Both the position numbers and the translations under genes were made by a program. A DNA stretch of 64,000 nt from Cronobacter muytjensii ATCC 51329 (GTDB taxonomy: Bacteria > Pseudomonadota > Gammaproteobacteria > Enterobacterales > Enterobacteriaceae), in contig NZ_CP012268.1 of NCBI RefSeq assembly GCF_001277195.1, forward strand, positions 1,922,001-1,986,000. Direction: 5' to 3'. The notes under the pieces were generated by a model. It was not told where the DNA came from. It worked only from the letters and a program-made list of their open reading frames with translations, and did not search any database. Positions 8,154-16,120 of this stretch are shown in pieces. Each line of letters opens with the position of its first letter. Positions within the stretch are counted from its first letter, which is position 1.

Positions 8154-8996
8154 ATGCTCACTGCACAAAACGAAGGGCCGCTGCTGCGCCTTGACGCGCT
8201 GAGTCTCGAATACCGTACCCGCGAGCGCCGGGTGCGCGCGGCGCATGAGATAACTTTCGACGTCTGGCCCGGCGACCGGTTTATCCTGCTCGGCCCGTCT
8301 GGCTGTGGTAAATCGAGCTTGCTGAAAGCGATCGGCGGGTTTCTTGCGCCCGTCAGCGGCACCATTCACCTTGAAGGTGACGTTGTCACAAAGCCCGGAC
8401 CGGATCGGATGATGGTATTTCAGGAGTTTGACCAGTTGCCGCCCTGGAAAACAGTGCTGGAGAACGTCATGTTTCCCCTGGTGGCGAGCCGTCAGGCCAG
8501 CAAAGCCGAGGCGCGCGAGCGGGCGGAGCATTTTCTCGCCAAAGTCGGGCTGACAAAGTTTGCCGACGCGCTGCCGCATATGCTCTCGGGCGGGATGAAA
8601 CAGCGCGTCGCCATCGCTCGCGCGCTGGCCATGAAACCGAAAATCCTGTTGATGGATGAGCCCTTCGCCGCGCTCGATGCGCTTACGCGTCGCCATATGC
8701 AGGCGGAGTTGCTGACGCTGTGGGAGGACGCGGGCTTTACGCTGCTGTTCGTCACCCATTCGATTGAAGAGGCGCTGATGGTGGGCAGCCGTATTCTGGT
8801 GCTATCGCCGCATCCGGGCCAGGTGCGGGCGGAGATCAACTGCCATCAGTTCGGCATGGAAGATACCGCGACCCCGGCGTTTGCGCAGGCCGCGCGCCAG
8901 ATCCACGACCTGCTGTTCCCGGCGTCCCCCCAACCACCGGCGAAGGAGCCCCAATATGGCGCATCTGCCCCCCGTCCGTCCCGAATATCAGCGTGA
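8154..8996 (+). CDS. ABC transporter ATP-binding protein, taurine/sulfonate type
   Basis: A 280-residue ATPase of the TauB/SsuB/NrtD group that powers the transporter in this operon from the cytoplasmic face. Visible motifs are Walker A GPSGCGKSSL near residue 45, signature LSGGMKQR near 143 and Walker B ILLMDEP near 163, followed by the switch His in FVTHS. GGAGG lies at proper spacing before the ATG. The C-terminal tail is Pro/Ala-rich and overlaps the start of the permease gene by 41 bases, suggesting translational coupling. The stop of the intact dioxygenase frame lies 11 bases upstream. Confidence 0.9.
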   Translation: MLTAQNEGPLLRLDALSLEYRTRERRVRAAHEITFDVWPGDRFILLGPSGCGKSSLLKAIGGFLAPVSGTIHLEGDVVTKPGPDRMMVFQEFDQLPPWKTVLENVMFPLVASRQASKAEARERAEHFLAKVGLTKFADALPHMLSGGMKQRVAIARALAMKPKILLMDEPFAALDALTRRHMQAELLTLWEDAGFTLLFVTHSIEEALMVGSRILVLSPHPGQVRAEINCHQFGMEDTATPAFAQAARQIHDLLFPASPQPPAKEPQYGASAPRPSRISA

Positions 8997-9822
8997 GACC
9001 GCGCTGCCCGGCACGCTGCCGATAGATACGCCGCTGCCGCTACTCACCCGGCTCTGGAACCAGGCCTGGGCGCGCAAAACGCTGCTGGTCGTTGTGCTGC
9101 TCGCGCTCTGGGAAGGCGTGGCGCGCGTTCAGAATAACGATCTGATGCTGCCGGGGTTTGTGCAAACCCTGCGCGCTTTCAGTGAAGATATGCACAGCGG
9201 AGAGCTGCCCGATAAAGTGGTGAATTCGCTCGGTACGCTCTTAAAAGGCTATGCCCTGGGGAGCATACTGGCGCTGCTTTTCAGCGCGCTGGCTATCTCG
9301 ACGCGGCCCGGACGTGACCTGCTCAGTACGCTTACCGCCATGTTCAACCCGCTGCCCGCCATCGCGCTGCTGCCGCTGGCGCTGCTCTGGTTCGGGCTGG
9401 GTCAGGGGAGCCTTATCTTCGTACTGGTGCACTCGGTGATGTGGCCGATTGCGCTCAATACCTGGGCCGGGTTTCAGGGCGTGCCGGATACACTGCGCAT
9501 GGCGGGTCGCAATTACGGGCTGAGCGGCCCGCGGCTGGTGGTGAATATCTTGATCCCGGCGGCGCTGCCCTCCATTATCTCGGGGCTGAAGATTGGCTGG
9601 GCGTTCGCCTGGCGCACGCTTATCGCCGCCGAGCTGGTATTCGGCGCCTCAAGCGGCGACGGCGGCCTCGGCTGGTATATCTTCCAGAACCGCAATGAGC
9701 TCTTTACCGATCGGGTATTCGCGGGCCTCGCGACGGTGATTATCATCGGCTTACTGGTGGAAGGGCTGGTTTTCGCCACGCTGGAGAAAGCCACGGTGCG
9801 GCGCTGGGGTATGCAGCGCTAA
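8956..9822 (+). CDS. ABC transporter permease, taurine/sulfonate type
   Basis: A 288-residue inner-membrane permease of the TauC/SsuC family with about six membrane segments and a binding-protein-dependent transport motif near RMAGRNYGLSGPRLVVNILIPAALP. The start at 8956 is preferred over upstream in-frame ATGs because AAGGAG precedes it and the family start (MAHLPPVRP...) follows. The upstream extension is simply the last part of the ATPase gene read in another frame. It is the last gene of the operon. Confidence 0.88.
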   Translation: MAHLPPVRPEYQRETALPGTLPIDTPLPLLTRLWNQAWARKTLLVVVLLALWEGVARVQNNDLMLPGFVQTLRAFSEDMHSGELPDKVVNSLGTLLKGYALGSILALLFSALAISTRPGRDLLSTLTAMFNPLPAIALLPLALLWFGLGQGSLIFVLVHSVMWPIALNTWAGFQGVPDTLRMAGRNYGLSGPRLVVNILIPAALPSIISGLKIGWAFAWRTLIAAELVFGASSGDGGLGWYIFQNRNELFTDRVFAGLATVIIIGLLVEGLVFATLEKATVRRWGMQR

Positions 9823-9845
9823 AAAAGCCCCGCCTGATGCGGGGC
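9821..9845 (-). terminator. Intrinsic terminator of yncE
   Basis: Stem GCCCCGC/GCGGGGC with a five-base loop. The T tract is on the minus strand (A run at 9821-9826 on the plus strand), so it terminates yncE rather than the transporter operon. Confidence 0.85.
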
Positions 9846-9851
9846 GGTTGA

Positions 9852-10910
9852 TTACAGCGCGATACGGATAACGTCATCCGGGCTGGTGGCTTCCTGCTGA
9901 CGGCTGGAAGCCTGTTTGACGGTGACGTAAAGCGTTTTGCCATCCGGCGACAGCGCGAGGCTGTTCGGATGCACCGGCGTTTTAAAGGTTTTAGTGACAG
10001 CGTAACTTTTTGCATCAATTACGCTGACGCTGCCCGCCTCGCGGTGCGTCAGGTAAACTTCATTGCGCGCGGGGTTAAACAGCACGGCCAGCGCGTCCGG
10101 CGCGTCAATTTTCTTCAGCACTTCGCCGTTGCGGGTATCGACCACCAGCAGTTGCGGCTGTTTCGAGTCCGCCACAAAGGCACGGTGATTCGCCACGTCC
10201 AGGCTCAGGTTAATAAAGAAATGCTCTTTCCCGTCATCGGCCAGTTTTTTGCGTGACAGCACCTGATGGGTCGCCGTGTCGATAGTAATAAATTCGCCGT
10301 CGGCGTTAGTGGTATAAAGGCGCTTCGCCGCCGCGTCCAGCGCCAGCCCGGCGCTGAATTTACCGAGCCCGGTGATGCTCGCGCGCTTTTGCAGCGTTTC
10401 GCCATCCACCACCCAGATTTCACTCTCTTTGCCGATCCCGCCGATATAAACGGTGTTGGTGGTTTCATCCACCGCCAGTTCGCGTGGTTGCAGCGGCTTC
10501 ACGCTTTCTGAGCGGGCGCGCCCGTCGAGCACCAGACGCCCTTTCACCTCGCCGGTTTTCGCATCGACCGCCGTTATCGCGCCGTTGACCGTATTGCCGA
10601 ACCACAGCGTGTTGGTTTTCGTGTTAATGGTTGCGCCAAACGGTTTGAGATCGTTATGAATGACCTGCGTTATCTCAAGCGTCGCCGGGTCGAGACGGTA
10701 AATTACGCCGCCTTTATCCAGCTTGCGGCTCTGCGAGGTAGCGACGAACAGCGCCTGTTCCGCCGGGCTGTAGGCCATTTCATACGCGCCCTTGCCGACT
10801 GGCTTGCGCAGCATCTCCTCAGCGGCCTGGGTGGTAAATGTGGCGAACGTGCTGGCGAACAGCAGCGCGCCGAGCAGCGCGCGCGGCGTGGAAAGGTGAC
10901 GTAACTGCAT
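9852..10910 (-). CDS. yncE: YncE-family seven-bladed beta-propeller periplasmic protein
   Basis: A 352-residue exported protein nearly identical in length and layout to E. coli YncE. After the signal peptide (about 30 residues, ending THAA-like in TTQAAEEMLRK) come repeated YVTN-type blades, for example TNTVYIGGIGK, RLYTTNADGEF and GKTLYVTVKQ. The E. coli protein is a periplasmic propeller reported to bind DNA; its physiological role is unclear. The start at 10910 has GGGAG at good spacing; an upstream Met would add an unrelated leader. It is divergent from pqqU around a Fur box, which fits the iron-responsive expression known for yncE. Confidence 0.95.
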   Translation of the reverse strand: MQLRHLSTPRALLGALLFASTFATFTTQAAEEMLRKPVGKGAYEMAYSPAEQALFVATSQSRKLDKGGVIYRLDPATLEITQVIHNDLKPFGATINTKTNTLWFGNTVNGAITAVDAKTGEVKGRLVLDGRARSESVKPLQPRELAVDETTNTVYIGGIGKESEIWVVDGETLQKRASITGLGKFSAGLALDAAAKRLYTTNADGEFITIDTATHQVLSRKKLADDGKEHFFINLSLDVANHRAFVADSKQPQLLVVDTRNGEVLKKIDAPDALAVLFNPARNEVYLTHREAGSVSVIDAKSYAVTKTFKTPVHPNSLALSPDGKTLYVTVKQASSRQQEATSPDDVIRIAL

Positions 10911-10999
10911 AAGAACTCCCTTTGAAACAAACAGAATGGGTTGCATCACATTGAATCCAAAAGCGTTGCCCGGCAGTGCCGTGGCGTTTTATTATGGAT

Positions 11000-11018
11000 G
11001 AGAATAATAATCATTATT
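11000..11018. promoter_or_regulatory. Fur box between yncE and pqqU
   Basis: The 19-mer GAGAATAATAATCATTATT matches the classical Fur consensus GATAATGATAATCATTATC at 16 of 19 positions. It sits 90 bases before the yncE start and 164 bases before pqqU, so Fur could repress both genes when iron is plentiful. Confidence 0.85.
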
Positions 11019-11181
11019 CAACCAAAGGGAAATCTTTTTACGGCGGGTAGAAACCGCAAGCGGCGTCTACACTTGCAGGGTTAACGCAACGTGCCGTTAA
11101 GTTTTTCAAAAATTTACATAACGCTTAACATTACGTCACAGATTTTATTCATTTTATGACTTCCGGGATTCAGTAAACCGC

Positions 11182-13296
11182 ATGAAAATCTCCCGCGCTC
11201 GCTTTGCGCCCTTCGCTTTTTTGCTGCCTGTCGCGCTCTCACCCGCACATGCCGCCATCAATGAACAAACCCTGATCGTCACCGCCGCCCCCGGCGGGAT
11301 CTCTGAGCTGGACACACCCGCCTCCGTCAGCGTGGTAAACGGCGAAACGCTCCGTCACGCCGCTCCCCAGATAAACCTGTCGGAAAACCTCGGCAGCGTG
11401 CCGGGGCTGCAAATCCAGAATCGTCAGAATTTCGCGCAGGATTTACAACTGTCGATGCGCGGATTCGGGTCGCGCTCCACGTACGGGGTGCGCGGTATCC
11501 GCATGTATGTCGATGGCATCCCGGCGACGATGCCGGACGGCCAGGGCTATACCTCAAACTTCGATTTAAACAGCATTGAGAGCGTTGACGTGCTGCGCGG
11601 CCCGTTCTCAGCGCTGTACGGCAATGCCTCGGGCGGCGTTATCAACGTGAAAACCGAAACCGGAGCGCAGCCGCCGAAAATCGAAGCGGGCACGTATTAC
11701 GGCAGCTATGGCAGCGTACGCTACGGGCTGAAAGCCAGCGGCGCGACCGGCGACGGCACGCAGCCAGGCGATGTCGATTACACCGTTTCCACCACCCGTT
11801 TCACCACGCACGGCTACCGCGATCACAGCGGCGCGCGTAAAAATCTCGCTAACGCGAAGCTCGGCGTGCGCCTGGATGAGGCCAGCAAGCTGACGCTGCT
11901 GTTCAACAGCGTTGATATCAAAGCCAACGATCCGGGCGGCCTGACCCGCGATGAGTGGCATCAAAATCCGCGCCAGTCGCCGCGCGGCGATGAATTCAAC
12001 ACCCGAAAAACCACAAAGCAGACGCAGGCGGGCCTGCGTTACGAGCGCGCGCTGACGGAACAGGACGATCTGAGCGTGATGGCGTACGCGGGCGAGCGCG
12101 AAACCACGCAGTTCCAGTCATTCAAAGAGGGCTTTCAGGCCGCGCCCACCAACCCCGGCGGCGTTATCAGTCTCACCCGTCACTACCAGGGCATCGACAG
12201 CCGCTGGACGCACCGCGACGCGCTCGCAGGGCTGCCGGTGAGCGTCACGCTCGGCCTCGCCTATGAAAACATGAGCGAAGACCGCAAAGGCTATAAAAAC
12301 TTCCGCCTGGTCAACGGCGCGCCGCAGTATGGCGAGAAAGGTGAGCTGCGCCGCAATGAGCGCAACCTGATGTGGAACGTCGATCCGTACCTGCAAACGT
12401 CATGGCAGCTCACCGACAAACTGAGCCTCGACGCGGGCGTGCGCTACAGCAACATCTGGTTCGACTCCAACGATTTTTATGTCACGCCGGGCAATGGCGA
12501 CGACAGCGGTGAGGCCAATTACCACAAGTGGCTGCCGGCAGGCTCGCTGAAATATGCGCTGACAGACGCCTGGAATGTTTACGCTTCATGGGGCCGCGGG
12601 TTTGAAACGCCAACCATCAACGAACTCTCCTATCGCTCTGGTGGCCAGAGCGGTCTGAACTTCGCGCTTAAGCCGTCCACCAGCGACACCGTGGAAGTGG
12701 GCAGCAAAACCCGCATCGGCAACGGGCTTGTCACCGTGGCGCTGTTCCAGACCGACACCGATAACGAAATCGTGGTCGATCAGAGCGTCGGCAGCGGGCG
12801 TAGCAGCTATAAAAACGCCGGCAAAACCCGCCGTCAGGGCGTTGAGCTTGCGCTCGACCAGCAGTTTGGCGACGCCTGGAAGCTGAAAACCGCCTGGACC
12901 TACCTTGACGCCACCTACCGCGCCAATGTCTGCCGCACCGGCGACTGCAACGGCAACCGGATGCCGGGCATCGCGCGCAACATGGTTTACGCCTCGCTCG
13001 GTTATGAGCCGGAGACCGGCTGGTACGCGGGCGGCGACGTGCGCTACATGAGCAGCATCATGGCCAATGACGCCAACGATGCGAAAGTGCCGTCGTATAC
13101 CACTGTCGGCCTCAACACAGGCTATAAATTCCAGCGCGGCAACTGGCTGCTGGACGTGTTTGGTCGCGTCGATAACCTGTTTGATAAATCCTATGTCGGG
13201 TCGGTCATCGTTAATGAATCCAACGCCCGCTACTACGAGCCCGCGCCGGGCCGCAATTACGGCGTGGGCGCGAGCCTGAGCTACCGCTTTGAATAA
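11182..13296 (+). CDS. pqqU: TonB-dependent outer-membrane receptor PqqU (YncD)
   Basis: A 704-residue TonB-dependent receptor collinear with E. coli YncD, which has been reported as the high-affinity pyrroloquinoline-quinone importer and renamed PqqU. A signal peptide (to about residue 24) is followed by a TonB box-like EQTLIVTAAP, the plug domain with DLQLSMRGFGSRSTYGVRGIRMYVDGIPATMPDGQG, and a 22-strand barrel ending in the aromatic residue F of SLSYRFE region. It shares a Fur-controlled divergent region with yncE. A terminator follows. Uptake of PQQ would let the cell activate PQQ-dependent periplasmic dehydrogenases; none is visible in this window. Confidence 0.94.
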   Translation: MKISRARFAPFAFLLPVALSPAHAAINEQTLIVTAAPGGISELDTPASVSVVNGETLRHAAPQINLSENLGSVPGLQIQNRQNFAQDLQLSMRGFGSRSTYGVRGIRMYVDGIPATMPDGQGYTSNFDLNSIESVDVLRGPFSALYGNASGGVINVKTETGAQPPKIEAGTYYGSYGSVRYGLKASGATGDGTQPGDVDYTVSTTRFTTHGYRDHSGARKNLANAKLGVRLDEASKLTLLFNSVDIKANDPGGLTRDEWHQNPRQSPRGDEFNTRKTTKQTQAGLRYERALTEQDDLSVMAYAGERETTQFQSFKEGFQAAPTNPGGVISLTRHYQGIDSRWTHRDALAGLPVSVTLGLAYENMSEDRKGYKNFRLVNGAPQYGEKGELRRNERNLMWNVDPYLQTSWQLTDKLSLDAGVRYSNIWFDSNDFYVTPGNGDDSGEANYHKWLPAGSLKYALTDAWNVYASWGRGFETPTINELSYRSGGQSGLNFALKPSTSDTVEVGSKTRIGNGLVTVALFQTDTDNEIVVDQSVGSGRSSYKNAGKTRRQGVELALDQQFGDAWKLKTAWTYLDATYRANVCRTGDCNGNRMPGIARNMVYASLGYEPETGWYAGGDVRYMSSIMANDANDAKVPSYTTVGLNTGYKFQRGNWLLDVFGRVDNLFDKSYVGSVIVNESNARYYEPAPGRNYGVGASLSYRFE

Positions 13297-13302
13297 CCCC
13301 GC

Positions 13303-13331
13303 CGGGCGGCCTCGCGCCGCCCGCTTTTTTT
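13303..13331 (+). terminator. Intrinsic terminator after pqqU
   Basis: Stem CGGGCGGC/GCCGCCCG with loop CTCGC, then seven T residues. Confidence 0.88.
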
Positions 13332-13412
13332 CATCGAAACGGCGCACATTTTTTAGTCATCTCCCCGTCCCGCCTATACTAAAGGCTGATTTCCGCTAAA
13401 AGGAGTCCGCTT

Positions 13413-15017
13413 ATGAGCCGTCTGTGGCACCAGAACGCCGTCATCTACCAGATCGATCCTACCCGTTTTTTTGACAGCAACGCCGACGGCTGGGGAGACC
13501 TGCGCGGCATTGTTGAAAAGCTCGACTATGTCGAATCGCTTGGCGCGACCGCCATCTGGCTGACCCCGTTTTATCTCTCGCCGCGACGCGATAACGGTTA
13601 TGACGTGGAAAACCATACGGAACCCGACCCACGCATCGGCTCGCTGGAAGATGTCGAGTGGCTGATTGCCGAAGCGGGCAAACGCAATATCCGGGTGATT
13701 ATCGAACTGGTGGCGCAGCATACGTCCAATGAGCACAACTGGTTTCTGGAGGCGCGCAAGGGCCGCGACAGCCCGTTTCACGACTTCTATCTCTGGCGCG
13801 ACACGCCGGGGCCGGATGAGCCTGCGCCGATGTTTCCTACCGTCGAGCCGCATATCTGGCGCTTTGATGAACAGGCGCAGCGCTACTATCGGCACCTCTT
13901 TTACCATCACGAACCGGATCTCAACCTGCGCCACCCGGATGTTATCCAGGCAGTCGATCACGTGCTGCGCTTCTGGGCTGATAAAGGTGTGGCTGGCTTT
14001 CGCGTCGACGCGGCCTCGCACATGGTGGAACAGGCGAGCCTGCCTGGCGACCGCGAGAGCGGCTACCGGCTCTTTAACCACTTCTACGATCTGCTGACCG
14101 CCGACCACCCGGATATGATCCTGCTTGGCGAAGTGGACGTGAACGTCTCAGAATTTGAAGATTTCTTCGGCGGCGGCGAGCGACTCACCACGCTGCTGAA
14201 CTTCTGGATAAACAAAAACACGATTCTGGCGCTGGCCCGCGAAGCGGCCGCGCCGCTGGTGAAAGCGCTCAACGAACTGCCCATGCCGCCTGCCAACGGC
14301 GGCTACTGTTTCTGGCTGCGCAACCATGACGAGCTGGACCTTGAAGATCTGGAGCCTGAAGATTACGACTTCGTGATGGAGAAATACGCCCCGGACCCGG
14401 ATATGCGTATCTACGGGCGTGGGATCCGTCGCCGCCTGGCGCCAATGCTCGGTGGCGATGAGCGTCATCAGGCGATGGCGCATGCCCTGCTGTTTTCACT
14501 GCCGGGCACGCCAGTGGTGCGCTACGGCGCGGAAATCGGCATGGGGGATCTGCTTTCACAGCCGGAGCGGGAATCGGTACGCACGCCGATGCAGTGGCAT
14601 CCCGGAACTGGTGCCGGGTTTTCGGCCTGCGATCCGGCGAGGTTTGTGGAGCCGCTCATCGCAGAGGGGCCGTTTCGCTATCAGGTGGTGAACGTCGAAG
14701 AACAAGAGGCGCGCGCGGGCTCATTACTGCACCGTATCCGCGAGATTATCGCAGTCTGGCGCACCCTGCCGGAGATCTGCTATCAGCACTTTCACCCGTT
14801 CACGGTACGGGAAAAGAGCGTCTTCGCGGTACGCTACCAGAATCACAACGTCGCCACGCTGATGCTCACTAATCTGAGCCATGCGCCGGTGACGGTGGAT
14901 TTAGGCGAGCTGGATTTAACGGACGCCCGCGAGATCCTGGCGGATGATGATTATCCGCCAGTCGCCTGCGAGCTTCGCATCAACGGTTACGGCTACCGCT
15001 GGCTGCGAATGCGCTAG
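13413..15017 (+). CDS. GH13 alpha-amylase family protein, trehalose-synthase-like
   Basis: A 534-residue cytoplasmic glycoside hydrolase family 13 protein with no signal peptide. The (beta/alpha)8 catalytic barrel has the usual residues: nucleophile Asp in GFRVDAASHM near 199, acid/base Glu in LLGEVDVN near 236, and the transition-state Asp in RNHDEL near 304. The opening MSRLWHQNAVIYQIDPTRFFDSNADGWGDLRGI is like that of trehalose synthases and related transglycosylating enzymes. The C-terminal barrel-capping domain is short. Substrate and product are uncertain; maltose-trehalose interconversion is only a guess. AGGAG precedes the ATG. It converges with the SDR gene, leaving three bases between stops. 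Confidence 0.82.
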   Translation: MSRLWHQNAVIYQIDPTRFFDSNADGWGDLRGIVEKLDYVESLGATAIWLTPFYLSPRRDNGYDVENHTEPDPRIGSLEDVEWLIAEAGKRNIRVIIELVAQHTSNEHNWFLEARKGRDSPFHDFYLWRDTPGPDEPAPMFPTVEPHIWRFDEQAQRYYRHLFYHHEPDLNLRHPDVIQAVDHVLRFWADKGVAGFRVDAASHMVEQASLPGDRESGYRLFNHFYDLLTADHPDMILLGEVDVNVSEFEDFFGGGERLTTLLNFWINKNTILALAREAAAPLVKALNELPMPPANGGYCFWLRNHDELDLEDLEPEDYDFVMEKYAPDPDMRIYGRGIRRRLAPMLGGDERHQAMAHALLFSLPGTPVVRYGAEIGMGDLLSQPERESVRTPMQWHPGTGAGFSACDPARFVEPLIAEGPFRYQVVNVEEQEARAGSLLHRIREIIAVWRTLPEICYQHFHPFTVREKSVFAVRYQNHNVATLMLTNLSHAPVTVDLGELDLTDAREILADDDYPPVACELRINGYGYRWLRMR

Positions 15018-15020
15018 TCC

Positions 15021-16007
15021 TTAACGGCGGCGGAACAGGCTTTTCAGTAACAGCCCGGCTACCGCCACCGCCGCCAGGCCCATCACGCGTGAATCGACGG
15101 CCACGGCCTTGTTCTTCGCCTGGCTGTCAAATCGCCCGTGTGCCTGATGTCCATTGTCCAGCGGCTGGAACAGGTAATCGGGGCGTTGCGTCGGTTCAGC
15201 CTCGTCGGTCAGTTGCCCTTCCCAGGTTTTTGTCACGTAGCGGTCGAGAAGACCCGGGAAAAACATATTGCCGACAATCGACATGACCGTGTTTTTACCC
15301 AGCCACACTTCGCGCGGCGGACGGCGCGCCACGGCGGCATCATAAATCGCTTTCGCGGCCACTTCTGGCTGGTAGATAGGCTCAAGCGGCTGCATCCGGT
15401 GATGAAACTTATTACGCGCCCAGTTGAACTGCGTGGTGTTGATGGCGGGCAACTGCACCATCGACACCCGCACGCCGCTTTTCTGGTGCAGGAGCTCGCA
15501 GCGTAGCGAGTCGGTAAACGCGCGGATAGCCGCTTTCGCCCCGCAATAGGCCGACTGCAACGGAATCGAGCGCCATGCGAGCGCCGACCCTACCTGAATA
15601 ATCGTGCCGCTGTCGCGTAACTGCATATAGCGCAGCGCGCTGCGGGTACCGTTTACCGCGCCGAGATACGTCACCTCTGTGACGCGCCTGAACTCATCGA
15701 AACTGATATGTTCCACCGGCGCGAGCACGGTCGTCATGGCGCAATTGACCCACACCGCCATCGGCCCCAGCTCTTCCTCAATACGTTGCGCCGCGTTACT
15801 GACTTGCTGCGGGTCGGCCACGTCGGCACAGATGCCGAGCACGCGACCGCCGTAGCGCTTTAACTCTTCCGTGGTCTCCGCCACGCCCTGCTCTCCACGG
15901 GCAATGATCGCCACATCATAGCCAGAGGCCGCAAAGTAACTGGCTGTCGCGCGCCCGACTCCTGAACTGCCGCCGGTCACGACAGCAACAAAGGCGTTTT
16001 TTGTCAT
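15021..16007 (-). CDS. Short-chain dehydrogenase/reductase with C-terminal membrane anchor
   Basis: A 328-residue classical SDR. The cofactor loop TGGSSGVG is at residues 11-18, the catalytic Ser is in QVGSALAW, and the catalytic YCGAK is near 155. Unlike most SDRs of about 250 residues it carries an extra 70-residue C-terminal tail: a Pro/Gln-rich linker and a final hydrophobic segment (VMGLAAVAVAGLLLKSL) followed by Arg residues, consistent with a tail anchor in the inner membrane. The substrate is unknown. AGGA precedes the ATG. It lies between the GH13 gene and a chemoreceptor, all apparently separate transcription units. Confidence 0.85.
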   Translation of the reverse strand: MTKNAFVAVVTGGSSGVGRATASYFAASGYDVAIIARGEQGVAETTEELKRYGGRVLGICADVADPQQVSNAAQRIEEELGPMAVWVNCAMTTVLAPVEHISFDEFRRVTEVTYLGAVNGTRSALRYMQLRDSGTIIQVGSALAWRSIPLQSAYCGAKAAIRAFTDSLRCELLHQKSGVRVSMVQLPAINTTQFNWARNKFHHRMQPLEPIYQPEVAAKAIYDAAVARRPPREVWLGKNTVMSIVGNMFFPGLLDRYVTKTWEGQLTDEAEPTQRPDYLFQPLDNGHQAHGRFDSQAKNKAVAVDSRVMGLAAVAVAGLLLKSLFRRR

Positions 16008-16056
16008 GTCGTTATCCTGATTTGCGTTAAGGGTAACGAAAGCTTAGTACACCGCG

Positions 16057-16086
16057 GGAAAAGTGAGCGCCCGGTAAACCGGGCGC
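16057..16086 (-). terminator. Probable terminator of the first chemoreceptor gene
   Basis: Stem GCGCCCGG/CCGGGCGC with a four-base loop and a moderately T-rich tail (TCACTTTTCC) on the minus strand. Confidence 0.65.
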
Positions 16087-16120
16087 GGGAGAAGAAAGCG
16101 TGGGCGGGGAAGCTGGAATG

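Noticed and set aside
7235..8194. The frameshifted dioxygenase read as a genuine longer protein with a novel tail
   Set aside because: The tail lacks the iron-ligand His and overlaps the next gene by 41 bases, whereas removal of one repeat copy gives the exact family C terminus.
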